A DNA stretch of 64,000 bases, taken from assembly GCF_039543565.1 (NCBI RefSeq), contig NZ_BAABJZ010000100.1:1-64000 (forward strand), written 5' to 3'. Source of the DNA: Ferrimonas pelagia. GTDB taxonomy: Bacteria > Pseudomonadota > Gammaproteobacteria > Enterobacterales > Shewanellaceae. The translations under genes and the position numbers were made by a program. Shown here in pieces: positions 9,272 through 17,668 of this stretch (position 1 is its first letter; each line of letters begins with the position of its first letter). A model generated the notes under the pieces. That model was not told the DNA's origin and did no database searches. It was given only the letters and a program-made list of their open reading frames with translations.

Positions 9272-9742
9272 TCCTCAGTATCTATCCCGACAAACACAGG
9301 GGGAATTCTGTCGCGTATTTATCGGCAACAGCCATCGTTTCGGCACCCACTCAGCGCTGGAGAACTGAAGCCGGCGGTAGCAAAAACCGCAATAAAACCC
9401 GCGTAAAGCCCCCCCTAAGCCTCCATCGCGGGTTTCCAACCAACGCACGACGAGCCAGCTAAGCCGGAGTAACACGCTCAGCTGGTTTGATCAAACCGGA
9501 CACGGCTCGTAAACAAAGCAAATCGCCCTTCATGCGTGAGGAGCGAGCCGCGATCTTGATCGCAAACAAGGTCCATTCCGTCCAGCCATCACACCAGGCG
9601 TTCCCTGACGGCCGTCCGCTTGAATACCGACAAGCACCTCTGAGCATCCCGCCGGTGTTTTTTCACCTCTGTGACGTCGCAGCTTGTTACCCAAAGCGCG
9701 CCCAGTAGAATCAATGTCCCCCTCCCTCCATATCTTATAATA
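9272..9742. other. Intergenic region, ABC-F / sulfatase
   Basis: No gene recognised. It contains one perfect 9-bp inverted repeat (see 9395-9435). The last 60 bases before the sulfatase are AT-rich and may hold its promoter, but I cannot assign clear -35 and -10 boxes. Confidence 0.5.
9395..9435 (+). terminator. Inverted repeat after ABC-F gene
   Basis: AAACCCGCG (9395-9403) and CGCGGGTTT (9427-9435) form a perfect 9-bp stem around a 23-base C-rich loop. There is no T run beyond the arm itself. It is a possible terminator for the ABC-F gene, 124 bases after its stop. Confidence 0.35.
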
Positions 9743-11221
9743 ATGATAAAAAACATAGAATTATATTCAATGCCGCTGGCTAACATCTGCGCTGGTGCCG
9801 TGGCACTGGGTCTCTGTGCCCCGGCTCTTGGCGCCGCACAGCACAGCGCCGCACAGCAGCCCAACATCATCGTCATCTACTCGGATGATCAAGGCATGGG
9901 CGATGTCGGCTACCACGGTATTGATGACATCAAGACGCCCAACATCGATAAGCTGGCCGCCGGCGGCATCCACTTCCCCCAGGCTTACGTCTCCGCGTCG
10001 GTCTGCGGCCCCTCCCGCGCCGGATTGATGACCGGTGTGCATCAGCAGCGCTTTGGCGTCTATGGCAACTTCAAAGACAATCAGATCCCGCACGATCAGC
10101 CCTTGATGACAGAGATGATGCAGGGCTTTGGCTACCAGACGGCGATGATCGGTAAGTGGCACATGGGCAACCCAACCGGCACCCCAAACGAGCGTGGCGC
10201 CGACTTCTTTTACGGCTTTCGCACCGCCTCACATAACTACTACAAGTCAGACGCGGAAGAGGGCGGCAGACCCTACCTGTCCCCCATCTATCGCAACGAG
10301 ATCGCCGAACCGCCGATCCAGGAAAAGAACGGTTACCTGACGGAGCTGCTCACCGAAGAAGCCGTCGGCTTTATCGATCGCAACGCCGATAAACCCTTCT
10401 TCCTTCATCTCGCCCACTTTGCGACACACCATCCCTGGACTGCCCCGCAATCCTACATCGATCGGGTGCAGGATCTGGATGCCAGCGACGATCGCAAGGT
10501 GTTTGCGGCGATGGCACTGGCGATGGATGACGGCATTGGCGAGGTGGTCGATGCGCTCAAAAGGCATGGCGTCTATGACAACACCCTCATCTTTTTCATG
10601 AGTGACAACGGCAGCCCGGCACGTCCGGCGGAGCTCGCCCGGGGCGAGTACATCACCTCCAGTCCGGGGATCTACAACGGCTCAAAGGGCGACACTTATG
10701 AGGGCGGGATCCGCGTGCCTTTCCTGATGCATTGGCCCGCAGGGTTGCCTGCCGGTGGCGTGTATGAGCATCCGGTAATGAACCTGGATATCATGCCCAC
10801 CATCAACGCGCTTCTGGGCGGCGACGAAGGCGGTGCCGGCCCGGTGAAGTTTGATGGGGTCGATCTTATGCCCTATCTGCTCGGCGCCAAGCCCGCCGAC
10901 CAGAGGCCGCACGAGCTGATGCATTGGCGCCGGGATGACGACTACGCCATCCGCGATGGCGACTGGAAACTGACCTGGAACGACAATCACGGTCCGCAAA
11001 CCATCCGCCTGTATAACATCGCCGACGATCCCGGCGAGTGGCACGATCTGGCCTACAAGATGCCGGAGAAAACCCAGCAGCTCAAAGACAGGTTCGATGC
11101 CTGGGAGGCCGAGTTACCGATCAATAAGCTCGGCCCCAAACCCACCAACCGGAACTTGGATTATCACAAGGGCCATCGGGTCAACGTGATGAAGTTCAAC
11201 AACGCGATGGCCGACCAGTAA
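9743..11221 (+). CDS. Secreted formylglycine-dependent sulfatase
   Basis: From the ATG at 9743 the protein has 492 residues; the in-frame ATG at 9770 (MPLANICAG) is an alternative, and neither has a clear ribosome-binding site. The N-terminus is a signal peptide ending near ALGAAQ. The metal-binding YSDDQG, the activation motif CGPSRAGLMTG (Cys about residue 88, to be converted to formylglycine) and the later DNGSPA region define the alkaline-phosphatase-fold arylsulfatase family. It should hydrolyse a sulfate ester in the periplasm, possibly on an algal or glycan substrate (inference). No maturation enzyme is in the window. A strong terminator follows. A related sulfatase is at 44955. Confidence 0.9.
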   Translation: MIKNIELYSMPLANICAGAVALGLCAPALGAAQHSAAQQPNIIVIYSDDQGMGDVGYHGIDDIKTPNIDKLAAGGIHFPQAYVSASVCGPSRAGLMTGVHQQRFGVYGNFKDNQIPHDQPLMTEMMQGFGYQTAMIGKWHMGNPTGTPNERGADFFYGFRTASHNYYKSDAEEGGRPYLSPIYRNEIAEPPIQEKNGYLTELLTEEAVGFIDRNADKPFFLHLAHFATHHPWTAPQSYIDRVQDLDASDDRKVFAAMALAMDDGIGEVVDALKRHGVYDNTLIFFMSDNGSPARPAELARGEYITSSPGIYNGSKGDTYEGGIRVPFLMHWPAGLPAGGVYEHPVMNLDIMPTINALLGGDEGGAGPVKFDGVDLMPYLLGAKPADQRPHELMHWRRDDDYAIRDGDWKLTWNDNHGPQTIRLYNIADDPGEWHDLAYKMPEKTQQLKDRFDAWEAELPINKLGPKPTNRNLDYHKGHRVNVMKFNNAMADQ

Positions 11222-11573
11222 GCAGCAAGCTCAAATTAATAGAGAGTGTAAGGAGACGGCTTAACGGTATAACGTTAAGCCGTTTTTTGTGCTGCGAATA
11301 AATCATAACGATGGTTGAACTCGACGACCGCGATGTTGGATCTGATGGTGAGCAGATATCTTTATTTTGAATTAGGCCGGGCCTTGATCTCGGGATGCAT
11401 CGACAAGACGAACAACCATGTTGGCGGGATAAAGGCTTGAACGATCCGACTTACAGCCAATACTCCCCCTCAAGCACTGTCGGCGAAACTAAGCAAGTTT
11501 GACGAAAGGACGCATCGCGGCGGCTTAGGTATACTCAAACGCCTATCTCCACACGCCATCAACGAGCTGCTCT
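11222..11573. other. Intergenic region, sulfatase / MerR
   Basis: It contains the sulfatase terminator (11256-11288) and, near its right end, a TATACT that could be the -10 of the downstream MerR gene. No gene is visible. Confidence 0.5.
11256..11288 (+). terminator. Intrinsic terminator of sulfatase
   Basis: ACGGCTTAACG (11256-11266) pairs with CGTTAAGCCGT (11273-11283), an 11-bp perfect stem with a 6-base loop, followed by a run of six T. Confidence 0.9.
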
Positions 11574-12098
11574 ATGATCACCATTTCTCAGCTGGCCAAA
11601 CAGTTTGGGATCTCCCGCACTACCCTGCTCTACTACGAACGGGAAGGCTTGTTACTGCCCGCCAGTCGCTCCGATAACGGCTATCGCTGGTACGGCCCCA
11701 AAGAGCAACAGCGACTGGAGACGATAAAAGCCTACCGAGCCTTCGGCGTGCCCGTGGCAAAGCTGGCATCGATCCTCGATGGCGCGGATGACGCGGATCA
11801 GGAGCAGCTGCTGCGGGAGCAGTTCGCGGCGTTGGAAAGTGAGATCCAACGATTAAAGCTGCAGCAAAAAGCCATCGTGCAACGGCTCAATTGTCAGGAT
11901 CTACACACCCAGCCTCAATTGAGCAAAGCCGGTTGGGTCAACGTCATGCGTGCGGCGGGCCTGAGCGATCAGGACATGAGTCATTGGCACCGCCAGTTCG
12001 AGCAGATGGAGCCGGACGCCCATCAAGAGTTTCTGGAAACCCTTAATATCGATGCCGACGAGATCCAAGCCATCCGCCAGCGCGCCCGCGACGCTTAA
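11574..12098 (+). CDS. MerR-family transcriptional regulator
   Basis: A 174-residue MerR protein. The DNA-binding domain (residues 1-70) reads ISQLAKQFGISRTTLLYYE and NGYRWYG, and a long dimerisation helix covers about 78-112. The C-terminal 45 residues carry HWHRQFEQMEPDAHQEFL, closely matching the linker of the MerR-methyltransferase fusion at 1852. That suggests a common module that may bind a small ligand or mediate contact, here without the catalytic domain. No metal-binding cysteine pattern is present. It is a single gene ending in a 10-bp hairpin. The target promoter is not identified. Confidence 0.85.
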   Translation: MITISQLAKQFGISRTTLLYYEREGLLLPASRSDNGYRWYGPKEQQRLETIKAYRAFGVPVAKLASILDGADDADQEQLLREQFAALESEIQRLKLQQKAIVQRLNCQDLHTQPQLSKAGWVNVMRAAGLSDQDMSHWHRQFEQMEPDAHQEFLETLNIDADEIQAIRQRARDA

Positions 12099-12121
12099 CC
12101 CGCTTGCACAACGGGTTAAGC
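12093..12121 (+). terminator. Perfect hairpin at merR stop
   Basis: GCTTAACCCG (12093-12102) and CGGGTTAAGC (12112-12121) form a perfect 10-bp stem that overlaps the stop codon. No T tract follows. Confidence 0.4.
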
Positions 12122-12496
12122 CTCGAGTAGCACAACGCAAGAGCATACCCCTGCTACTGGCCTACACGCTCATGACAGGCCGTTTGCCACGGCATCGGCG
12201 ATGAGAACATCCACCTGACCGGCCACCAACTAGGGGGTCGCCGCTTCAATGTATTTGCCCTCCTAGTCCCGCCTTAACACTGGGAAAACGGCACGATCCG
12301 CTCTCTTTCGGTTGCCGCCGTCATCATCGAATAGGCGGTCAAGCCAAACACCTCACCACGGCAGCCGCAGTTTCCGCCTGTATCGTCGAGATCGTGCAAG
12401 GATCATGTACACGGGGGCGCCTGTACACTGACCCGCTTGACCCGTCTACCGGTGACACCTTGAGAATGCGCCCTGTCTTCCCATCCGAGGTTTGTC
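12122..12496. other. Intergenic region, MerR / EamA
   Basis: Holds the solute-binding-protein remnant on the minus strand and a pair of TGTACA hexamers (12406-12411 and 12422-12427) 10 bases apart, about 70 bases before the EamA start. No intact gene. Confidence 0.5.
12140..12390 (-). pseudogene. Decayed solute-binding protein remnant
   Basis: On the minus strand the gap reads, in pieces, LTAYSMMTAATERERIVPFSQ, a stop and frame change, then GKYIEAATP, a stop, and LVAGQVDVLIADAV. This pattern (TxERxxxVxFS, later LxAGxVDxxIxD) is characteristic of amino-acid-type periplasmic binding proteins (SBP_bac_3). Stops and at least one frameshift interrupt it, so it is a fragment. Ends are approximate. 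It lies between the merR gene and the EamA transporter. Confidence 0.5.
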
Positions 12497-13441
12497 ATGC
12501 CCAGCTCCACCCCGTTAAAACTGCACGGCTTCGCCGCTCTGCACACGAGCGTGCGTCATCAGCTTGATGCACGCCTCCCCGCACGGCAGCAAGGTATCCT
12601 GCTGGCACTGCTCTCCACCGCGCTGTTTGTGGTGGTCGGCGCCCTGGTGCGGCTGCTCAGCGACACCATCGATCCGTTTCAAACTCTGCTGTTTCGCCAA
12701 CTGGTGTTTATCGCCGTCCTGCTCCCGGCCATCTACCGCGGCTGGGAGACACTGCGCCGACCCACACAAAGAACCTTGCATCTGATCCGCATTACCGGTG
12801 CTTTCTTCGCGCTCTACTTGGGCATTGTCACCGTGAGCCACCTGCCGCTGGCCGATGCCACGGCGCTGGGCTTTACCAAGGTGCTGTTTGTCGCCCTGAT
12901 CGCCCGGCTGTTTCTGTCCGAGCCGGTCGGCGCAGTGCGCCAGTTTACCCTGCTGGTGGGCTTTGCCGGGGTGATGATGATGGTCCGTCCCGGCTTCGAG
13001 CAAGCCTCCTGGCTCTATACCTTCATTGGCTTAGGCGCGGATCTTGCGGCAGCCGTCGCCGTGATCTGTGTGCGCAAGATGGCGCAAAGCCAGCCCCGCA
13101 TCGCCATCCTCAGTTATCAAGCGGTGTGGGTCGGCGTCATTGCGCTGCTCCCCGCCTTGAGCCGCTGGCAATGGCCCTCGCCCGTCGAGCTGGCCCTGCT
13201 ATTTCTGGTGGGGCTCCTCTCCTCCGCCGGCCAATGGATCGGCGTCACTGCGTACCAAAAGGGCGAAGCCAACGTCATCGCCAACGTCGAATACGCACAG
13301 ATGCTGTACGCCATGGCACTGGGCTACGTCCTATTCGGGGAGCGGCCGGATGCACTCGCCATCCTGGGCGCGGCCCTGCTCATCGCCAGTGCCACTCTGC
13401 CATTCGCCTTCAGGCGATATCAGTCCCGCAACGGACACTGA
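12497..13441 (+). CDS. EamA/DMT-family inner-membrane transporter
   Basis: A 314-residue protein with a 30-residue soluble N-terminus and about ten hydrophobic helices arranged as two EamA repeats (about 33-165 and 175-308). The first repeat has the typical FQTLLFRQLVF and HLPLADATAL, the second AYQKGEANVIANVEYAQML and VLFGERPD. Members export metabolites, often amino acids or nucleotides, but the substrate is not predictable. GAGG precedes the ATG. It ends 31 bases before the MarR promoter. If it belongs functionally to the glutathione block, a role in cysteine or metabolite export would fit, but nothing shows that directly. Confidence 0.87.
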   Translation: MPSSTPLKLHGFAALHTSVRHQLDARLPARQQGILLALLSTALFVVVGALVRLLSDTIDPFQTLLFRQLVFIAVLLPAIYRGWETLRRPTQRTLHLIRITGAFFALYLGIVTVSHLPLADATALGFTKVLFVALIARLFLSEPVGAVRQFTLLVGFAGVMMMVRPGFEQASWLYTFIGLGADLAAAVAVICVRKMAQSQPRIAILSYQAVWVGVIALLPALSRWQWPSPVELALLFLVGLLSSAGQWIGVTAYQKGEANVIANVEYAQMLYAMALGYVLFGERPDALAILGAALLIASATLPFAFRRYQSRNGH

Positions 13442-13470
13442 TATCGCCGCTGCGCTGCCTCACGGATTTA

Positions 13471-13500
13471 GTTGACCAGGTAAACCATTTCCGTTCTAAT
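13471..13500 (+). promoter_or_regulatory. marR promoter with overlapping palindrome
   Basis: The -35 TTGACC (13472-13477) and -10 TCTAAT (13495-13500) are 17 bp apart, each matching consensus at five of six bases. The near-palindrome GTTGACCAGGTAAAC (13471-13485, one mismatched pair) covers the -35. A repressor bound there would block the promoter. The half-site GTTGACC recurs before gshA. Confidence 0.65.
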
Positions 13501-13533
13501 GACCGCCAGATCAAACTGACCGAGGACCTGTCG

Positions 13534-13953
13534 ATGCCGAAAGATCTGCACAACATCCACCAGGATCTGATGGATCTGGCGTTCTATTTCAACAACAACT
13601 GCTGTCAGGGCGACAGCTGCAATGAGTTCTCCCTGCTGGAATTCAAAGCCCTGCGTTACATCGAGCGCAACCCCTGCTGCCCGGTGCAAGCCATTGGCGA
13701 GACGCTCAATATCAGCAAAAGTGGCGCTACCCGGTTGGTCAACCGGATGATCAAACGCGAGATCATCGAACGTACGATCTGCGACGAAGATGCGCGCATT
13801 CGCCTGCTGAAGATCAGTCCCTGCGGCCAGCAGTGTCTGAACGCGGTCAACCAGTTCCAGAGTGAGCGTATGAGCCAGCTATTGGCGCGGGTAGAAGGGA
13901 TCGACGCGTGTGACGTCAAAAAGGTTCTAAGCGCACTGGTCAAAGCGATCTAA
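13534..13953 (+). CDS. Cysteine-rich MarR-family regulator
   Basis: A 139-residue MarR-type winged-helix protein starting at the ATG 34 bases after the promoter -10. The recognition region reads IGETLNISKSGATRLVNRM (about 54-72) and the wing follows with CDEDARIRLLKIS. It has nine cysteines (23, 24, 29, 48, 49, 83, 97, 101 and 126), including two CC pairs and CGQQC, which is far more than usual for this family. A thiol-redox, electrophile or metal sensor is the natural inference. It is followed by gshA and the exporter and synthetase genes, and shares the half-site GTTGACC upstream of both itself and gshA, so it probably represses the glutathione unit. Confidence 0.8.
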   Translation: MPKDLHNIHQDLMDLAFYFNNNCCQGDSCNEFSLLEFKALRYIERNPCCPVQAIGETLNISKSGATRLVNRMIKREIIERTICDEDARIRLLKISPCGQQCLNAVNQFQSERMSQLLARVEGIDACDVKKVLSALVKAI

Positions 13954-14022
13954 GCCCAACCGACAACCCGATGAAGGGTGCCGATCACCCATTTGGGCTG
14001 CACTCCATTTTTATTCGCGATT

Positions 14023-14060
14023 AGTTGACCAAATCAATCAAATGGTTGATTTGGTCAACT
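14023..14060 (+). promoter_or_regulatory. Long perfect palindrome before gshA
   Basis: AGTTGACCAAATCA (14023-14036) and TGATTTGGTCAACT (14047-14060) are perfect 14-base inverted arms separated by 10 bases. It contains GTTGACC and its complement GGTCAAC, the half-sites seen at the marR promoter, and lies 48 bases before the gshA start. It probably is a MarR operator. It could also end the marR message, but no T tract follows. Confidence 0.65.
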
Positions 14061-14107
14061 GATTGCCAGCCACCGCCACCATGGCAACCGAGATAGAGAG
14101 ACAAAGG

Positions 14108-15787
14108 ATGAGCACGAACCCCATCCCGTTTGAACAGCGCCTGCTGCAACTGCGCGCGATGAACACCCCGTTTGCCGGCACCCGCCGTGGCATCGAGAAG
14201 GAAGCCCTGCGCATCCAGCCCAACGGTCAATTGGCACAAACCCCGCATCCGCAAGCGCTGGGCTCGGCCCTCACCCATCCGCACATCACCACGGATTTCG
14301 CCGAGTCTCAGCTGGAGTTTGTCACCCCGGCGTTGACCGAGCCGAAACAGGCGCTGGACTTCCTGGCGGATCTGCATCGCTTCACCGCCGCGGCCATCGG
14401 CAAGGATGAGCTGCTGTGGGGCGCCAGCATGCCTGCCGCCCTGCCGCCGCAAGCCGAGATACCGCTGGCGCAATATGGCAACTCCAACGCCGGACGGATG
14501 AAGACGCTGTACCGCCGTGGCCTCTCCAATCGCTACGGCAGTGCGATGCAAACCATCAGTGGCATTCACTACAACTTCTCTCTGCCGACCGAGTTCTGGC
14601 AGCAACTGCATGCCCTGGACGGCAGCGAGCTGGCGATGACCGATTACATCTCGGCGGGCTACTTTGCGCTCATTCGCAATGTGCAGCGCCACGGCTGGCT
14701 GATCCCCTATCTGTTTGGCGCCAGCCCGGCGCTGGATCGCACTTTGGTGCAGGACGTGCCTGAGCAAACCTTGGCGCAGTATGGCTTTGATCTTCATCTG
14801 CCCGACACCTTGTCGCAGCGCTGGGCCACCTCGCTGCGCCTGAGCGATCTGGGCTACACCAGCGAAACCCAATCGCAACTCAATATCCGCTACGACAGCC
14901 GCGAAACCTATCTCAATGATCTGAGCCAAGCGCTGCTGCGCCCCAGCGATGCCTACCGTCATCTGGGCCGTCAGCAACAGATCAACAGCCATGTGCTACA
15001 GCTGGAGAACGAGCTGTACAGCAACATCCGGCCCAAGCGCGTCAGCCAGGGCCTGCGCCCACTGTACGCCCTGTGCCATCAAGGGGTGGAGTACATCGAG
15101 CTGCGCAGCCTGGACATCAACCCGCTATTGCCACTGGGCCTGGATGAGCCCCAGAGCCACTTCCTCGATCTGTTTTTGATCACCATGGCGCTGCTGCCGA
15201 GCCCGGCGATCAGCCCGGCGGAGCAGCAGATCATCGATCAGCGCCTCAAGCGGGTGATCCATCGCGGCCGCCAGCCCGGCCTGACGCTGCCCATCTTTGA
15301 CCAAGCCAAGCACGATGTCGCCAAGCCGGAGGCCCCCGCCGAACTCACCCTGGAAGCCTTAGGTCTAGAATTGATCGACGAGATGGCGCAGCTGGCCGTG
15401 CTGCTGGACGAGCAGCCTCAGGGCAACGCCCAACCGCTGCACTATCAACTGGCCCTGACCGAGCAGATGGCAAAATTGATGGATCCCCAGCTGACGCCAT
15501 CGGCGCAGATCCTGGCGCAACTAAACCAGCAAGGCAGCTCCTATCGTCAGTGGATGACGGCGCAGTCGCGCCAGCATACCCAGCGATTTGCCAAGCAGGC
15601 CGCCGCGCCACAGGCGCAAGTCCGCATGGCCGAACTGGCCGAGCTGGCGCCACGCACCCTGGCGCAGCAAGCCGAGCAGGAAGCGCAACCACAGCCCAGC
15701 TTTGATGAGGCGATCGCCGCCCAAGCCTTGCTGACGCCGGGCTGCCCTGAAGCCGATCCAACACCATCTTTGCAGGAGGCCAGTTAA
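14108..15787 (+). CDS. gshA: Glutamate-cysteine ligase
   Basis: A 559-residue GshA of the E. coli type (class 1), which joins glutamate and cysteine with ATP to give gamma-glutamylcysteine, the first step of glutathione synthesis in the cytoplasm. Seen motifs include RRGIEKEALRI (about 24-34), TTDFAESQLEFVTP (about 62-75), the central ISGIHYNFSLP and the RSLDINPLLPLG region. The C-terminal 40 residues form an Ala/Gln/Glu-rich tail that makes it slightly longer than E. coli GshA (518). I chose the ATG at 14108; ATG 14081 and TTG 14063 lie in frame upstream. Its TAA directly abuts the next ATG, and AGGAGG for that gene sits inside gshA, so the genes are cotranscribed. Confidence 0.95.
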   Translation: MSTNPIPFEQRLLQLRAMNTPFAGTRRGIEKEALRIQPNGQLAQTPHPQALGSALTHPHITTDFAESQLEFVTPALTEPKQALDFLADLHRFTAAAIGKDELLWGASMPAALPPQAEIPLAQYGNSNAGRMKTLYRRGLSNRYGSAMQTISGIHYNFSLPTEFWQQLHALDGSELAMTDYISAGYFALIRNVQRHGWLIPYLFGASPALDRTLVQDVPEQTLAQYGFDLHLPDTLSQRWATSLRLSDLGYTSETQSQLNIRYDSRETYLNDLSQALLRPSDAYRHLGRQQQINSHVLQLENELYSNIRPKRVSQGLRPLYALCHQGVEYIELRSLDINPLLPLGLDEPQSHFLDLFLITMALLPSPAISPAEQQIIDQRLKRVIHRGRQPGLTLPIFDQAKHDVAKPEAPAELTLEALGLELIDEMAQLAVLLDEQPQGNAQPLHYQLALTEQMAKLMDPQLTPSAQILAQLNQQGSSYRQWMTAQSRQHTQRFAKQAAAPQAQVRMAELAELAPRTLAQQAEQEAQPQPSFDEAIAAQALLTPGCPEADPTPSLQEAS

Positions 15788-17668
15788 ATGGGACTGCTTT
15801 GGAACCTACGCCACTACATCCGGCCCTACGCCGGACGCTACCTGCTAGCCTTTGTGCTGTTGCAGGTGGTCGCAGCCTTGAACCTGCTGCCGCCCTGGTT
15901 GATCGGCCGCATCGTCGATGCCATCAGCGAAAACACCCTGACCGGCACTCAGCTGGCCCAACATCTGGGCGCCATTGTCGCCGCCGCGTTTGCCATGTAC
16001 GGCCTGCGCTACGGCTGGCAAACCTTGCTGTACGGCTCTGCCATTAAGATCTCAGCGCAGTTGCGCAGCGATCTGTTTGCCCACTTCACCCGCCAAAGCC
16101 CGGCGTTTTATCACCGCCACAGCAGCGGCGATCTGATGGCCCACGCCACCAACGATCTCAAAGCGGTCGAACAAGCCGCTGGCGGCGGGATCATGGTGAT
16201 GGTGGACTCGCTTGTGGCCGGCTTCACCGTGCTGTTTGGCATGGTGTTTGTGGTCAGCGGCGAGCTCAGCCTGGTGGCTCTGCTGCCCTACCCACTGCTG
16301 GTGTGGTTTACCCATATGTACGGCGGTGCGCTGCACAGCCGCTTCGCCACGGCACAGGGCCGTTTTTCCGGCCTGACCGAGGAGGTGCGGGAGACCGTCT
16401 CCAGTATCCGTGCCGTGCGCGCCCACGGCATTGGCGCGCGTCAGCAGCAACGCTTTAACGAGCAGATCGACGACACCTTCAGTGCCAACATGTCGGTGGC
16501 CCGCATCGATGGCCTGTTCTGGCCCACCATTCAGGTGTTGTACGGTTTCTCCTTCGTGCTCGCCCTGCTCTATGGCGCCTATATGATCAGCCTGGGCGAG
16601 ATCACCGTCGGCCTGCTCACCAGCTTTACCCTCTACCTGGCTCAGCTGCTTGGGCCACTGCTGCAGTTTGGCTGGCAGTTTAATATCTTCCAGCGCGGCG
16701 CCGCCTCCTGGGAGCGACTGCAGAACATCTTGCGCCAGCAGCCAGAGATCAACGACGGTGAGCACACCCTCGCCGCCGGTGCCTTTGGCGAGATCCACTT
16801 CCACCTGCCCGCCTTCCACTACCCGGCGGCAGCGAAGGGAACCGACAACGAGACGGACAGTGTGCAGTCCACGGCGGCGCCGCAAACCGTGTTACGCGAC
16901 ATCGATCTGCGGGTGCAACAGGGTCAGTTTATCGGCATTACCGGTCCCACCGGGGGCGGCAAGAGTACCCTGATGAACCTGCTGCAGCGCCACTATCCGC
17001 TGCCGGGCAATGCGGTGCCGAACGGGGCCGACATCACTCTCGGTGGCCAATCCGTCAGTCAGTACACGCTGGCCTCATTGCGCCAGCGCATCGCCTGGGT
17101 GCCGCAGCAGTCGCAGCTGTTCTCCGGCACCATCGCCGCCAACATAAGCTTTGCCCGTCCCCACGCTACGCAGGCGCAGATCGAGCAGGCGGCTGAGCTT
17201 GCGGGGATCCACGACGAGATCGTCGCCTTCGAGCAAGGTTATCAAACCGTCTTGGGCGAGAACGGCATTAACGTCTCCGGCGGTCAGAAACAGCGGCTCA
17301 ACCTGGCCCGCGCCCTGCTCAGCTGCCTGGTCGGCGAGCCAGGCGGGGAGCATTCTCGTGACAACGGTGCCTACATTCTTCTGCTGGATGACGCCTTCAG
17401 TGCCCTGGACATGAAGACCGAGGCCAAGATCCTTGACCATCTGCGCGAGCACTTCCATCGCCACTCGGACAAGACCGTCATACTGATCACCCAGCGTCTG
17501 CCGGCCCTGGCCGAGGCCGATCAGATCTGGGTGCTGGACGAAGGCCAGGTGGTCGAGCAAGGCAGCCATGCCGAGCTGATGGCCCACAGTGCGCTCCAAG
17601 GCGGCTGGTACCGCAAGATCTTCACCCAACAAAACCGCCTGGCCGGCGACAAGGAGGCGACGCAATGA
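15788..17668 (+). CDS. ABC exporter half-transporter, degenerate ATP site
   Basis: A 626-residue type I exporter subunit: six hydrophobic helices (about 15-310) followed by an ATPase domain. It resembles MdlA/YheI-type partners of heterodimeric exporters. Walker A is GPTGGGKST (386-394) and the signature is VSGGQKQR (about 496). Walker B reads LLLDDAFSALD with Asp 535 in place of the catalytic Glu, and the switch position is Gln 569 (ITQRLP) in place of His. These two changes are the known marks of the inactive ATP site in asymmetric exporters. It begins immediately after the gshA stop and overlaps the next gene by four bases (ATGA). Export of glutathione, a precursor or conjugates is an inference from context. 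Confidence 0.88.
   Translation: MGLLWNLRHYIRPYAGRYLLAFVLLQVVAALNLLPPWLIGRIVDAISENTLTGTQLAQHLGAIVAAAFAMYGLRYGWQTLLYGSAIKISAQLRSDLFAHFTRQSPAFYHRHSSGDLMAHATNDLKAVEQAAGGGIMVMVDSLVAGFTVLFGMVFVVSGELSLVALLPYPLLVWFTHMYGGALHSRFATAQGRFSGLTEEVRETVSSIRAVRAHGIGARQQQRFNEQIDDTFSANMSVARIDGLFWPTIQVLYGFSFVLALLYGAYMISLGEITVGLLTSFTLYLAQLLGPLLQFGWQFNIFQRGAASWERLQNILRQQPEINDGEHTLAAGAFGEIHFHLPAFHYPAAAKGTDNETDSVQSTAAPQTVLRDIDLRVQQGQFIGITGPTGGGKSTLMNLLQRHYPLPGNAVPNGADITLGGQSVSQYTLASLRQRIAWVPQQSQLFSGTIAANISFARPHATQAQIEQAAELAGIHDEIVAFEQGYQTVLGENGINVSGGQKQRLNLARALLSCLVGEPGGEHSRDNGAYILLLDDAFSALDMKTEAKILDHLREHFHRHSDKTVILITQRLPALAEADQIWVLDEGQVVEQGSHAELMAHSALQGGWYRKIFTQQNRLAGDKEATQ

Noticed and set aside
14021..14992. 323-residue frame antisense to gshA
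   Set aside because: Low-complexity composition typical of a shadow of a GC-rich gene; gshA on the other strand is certain.
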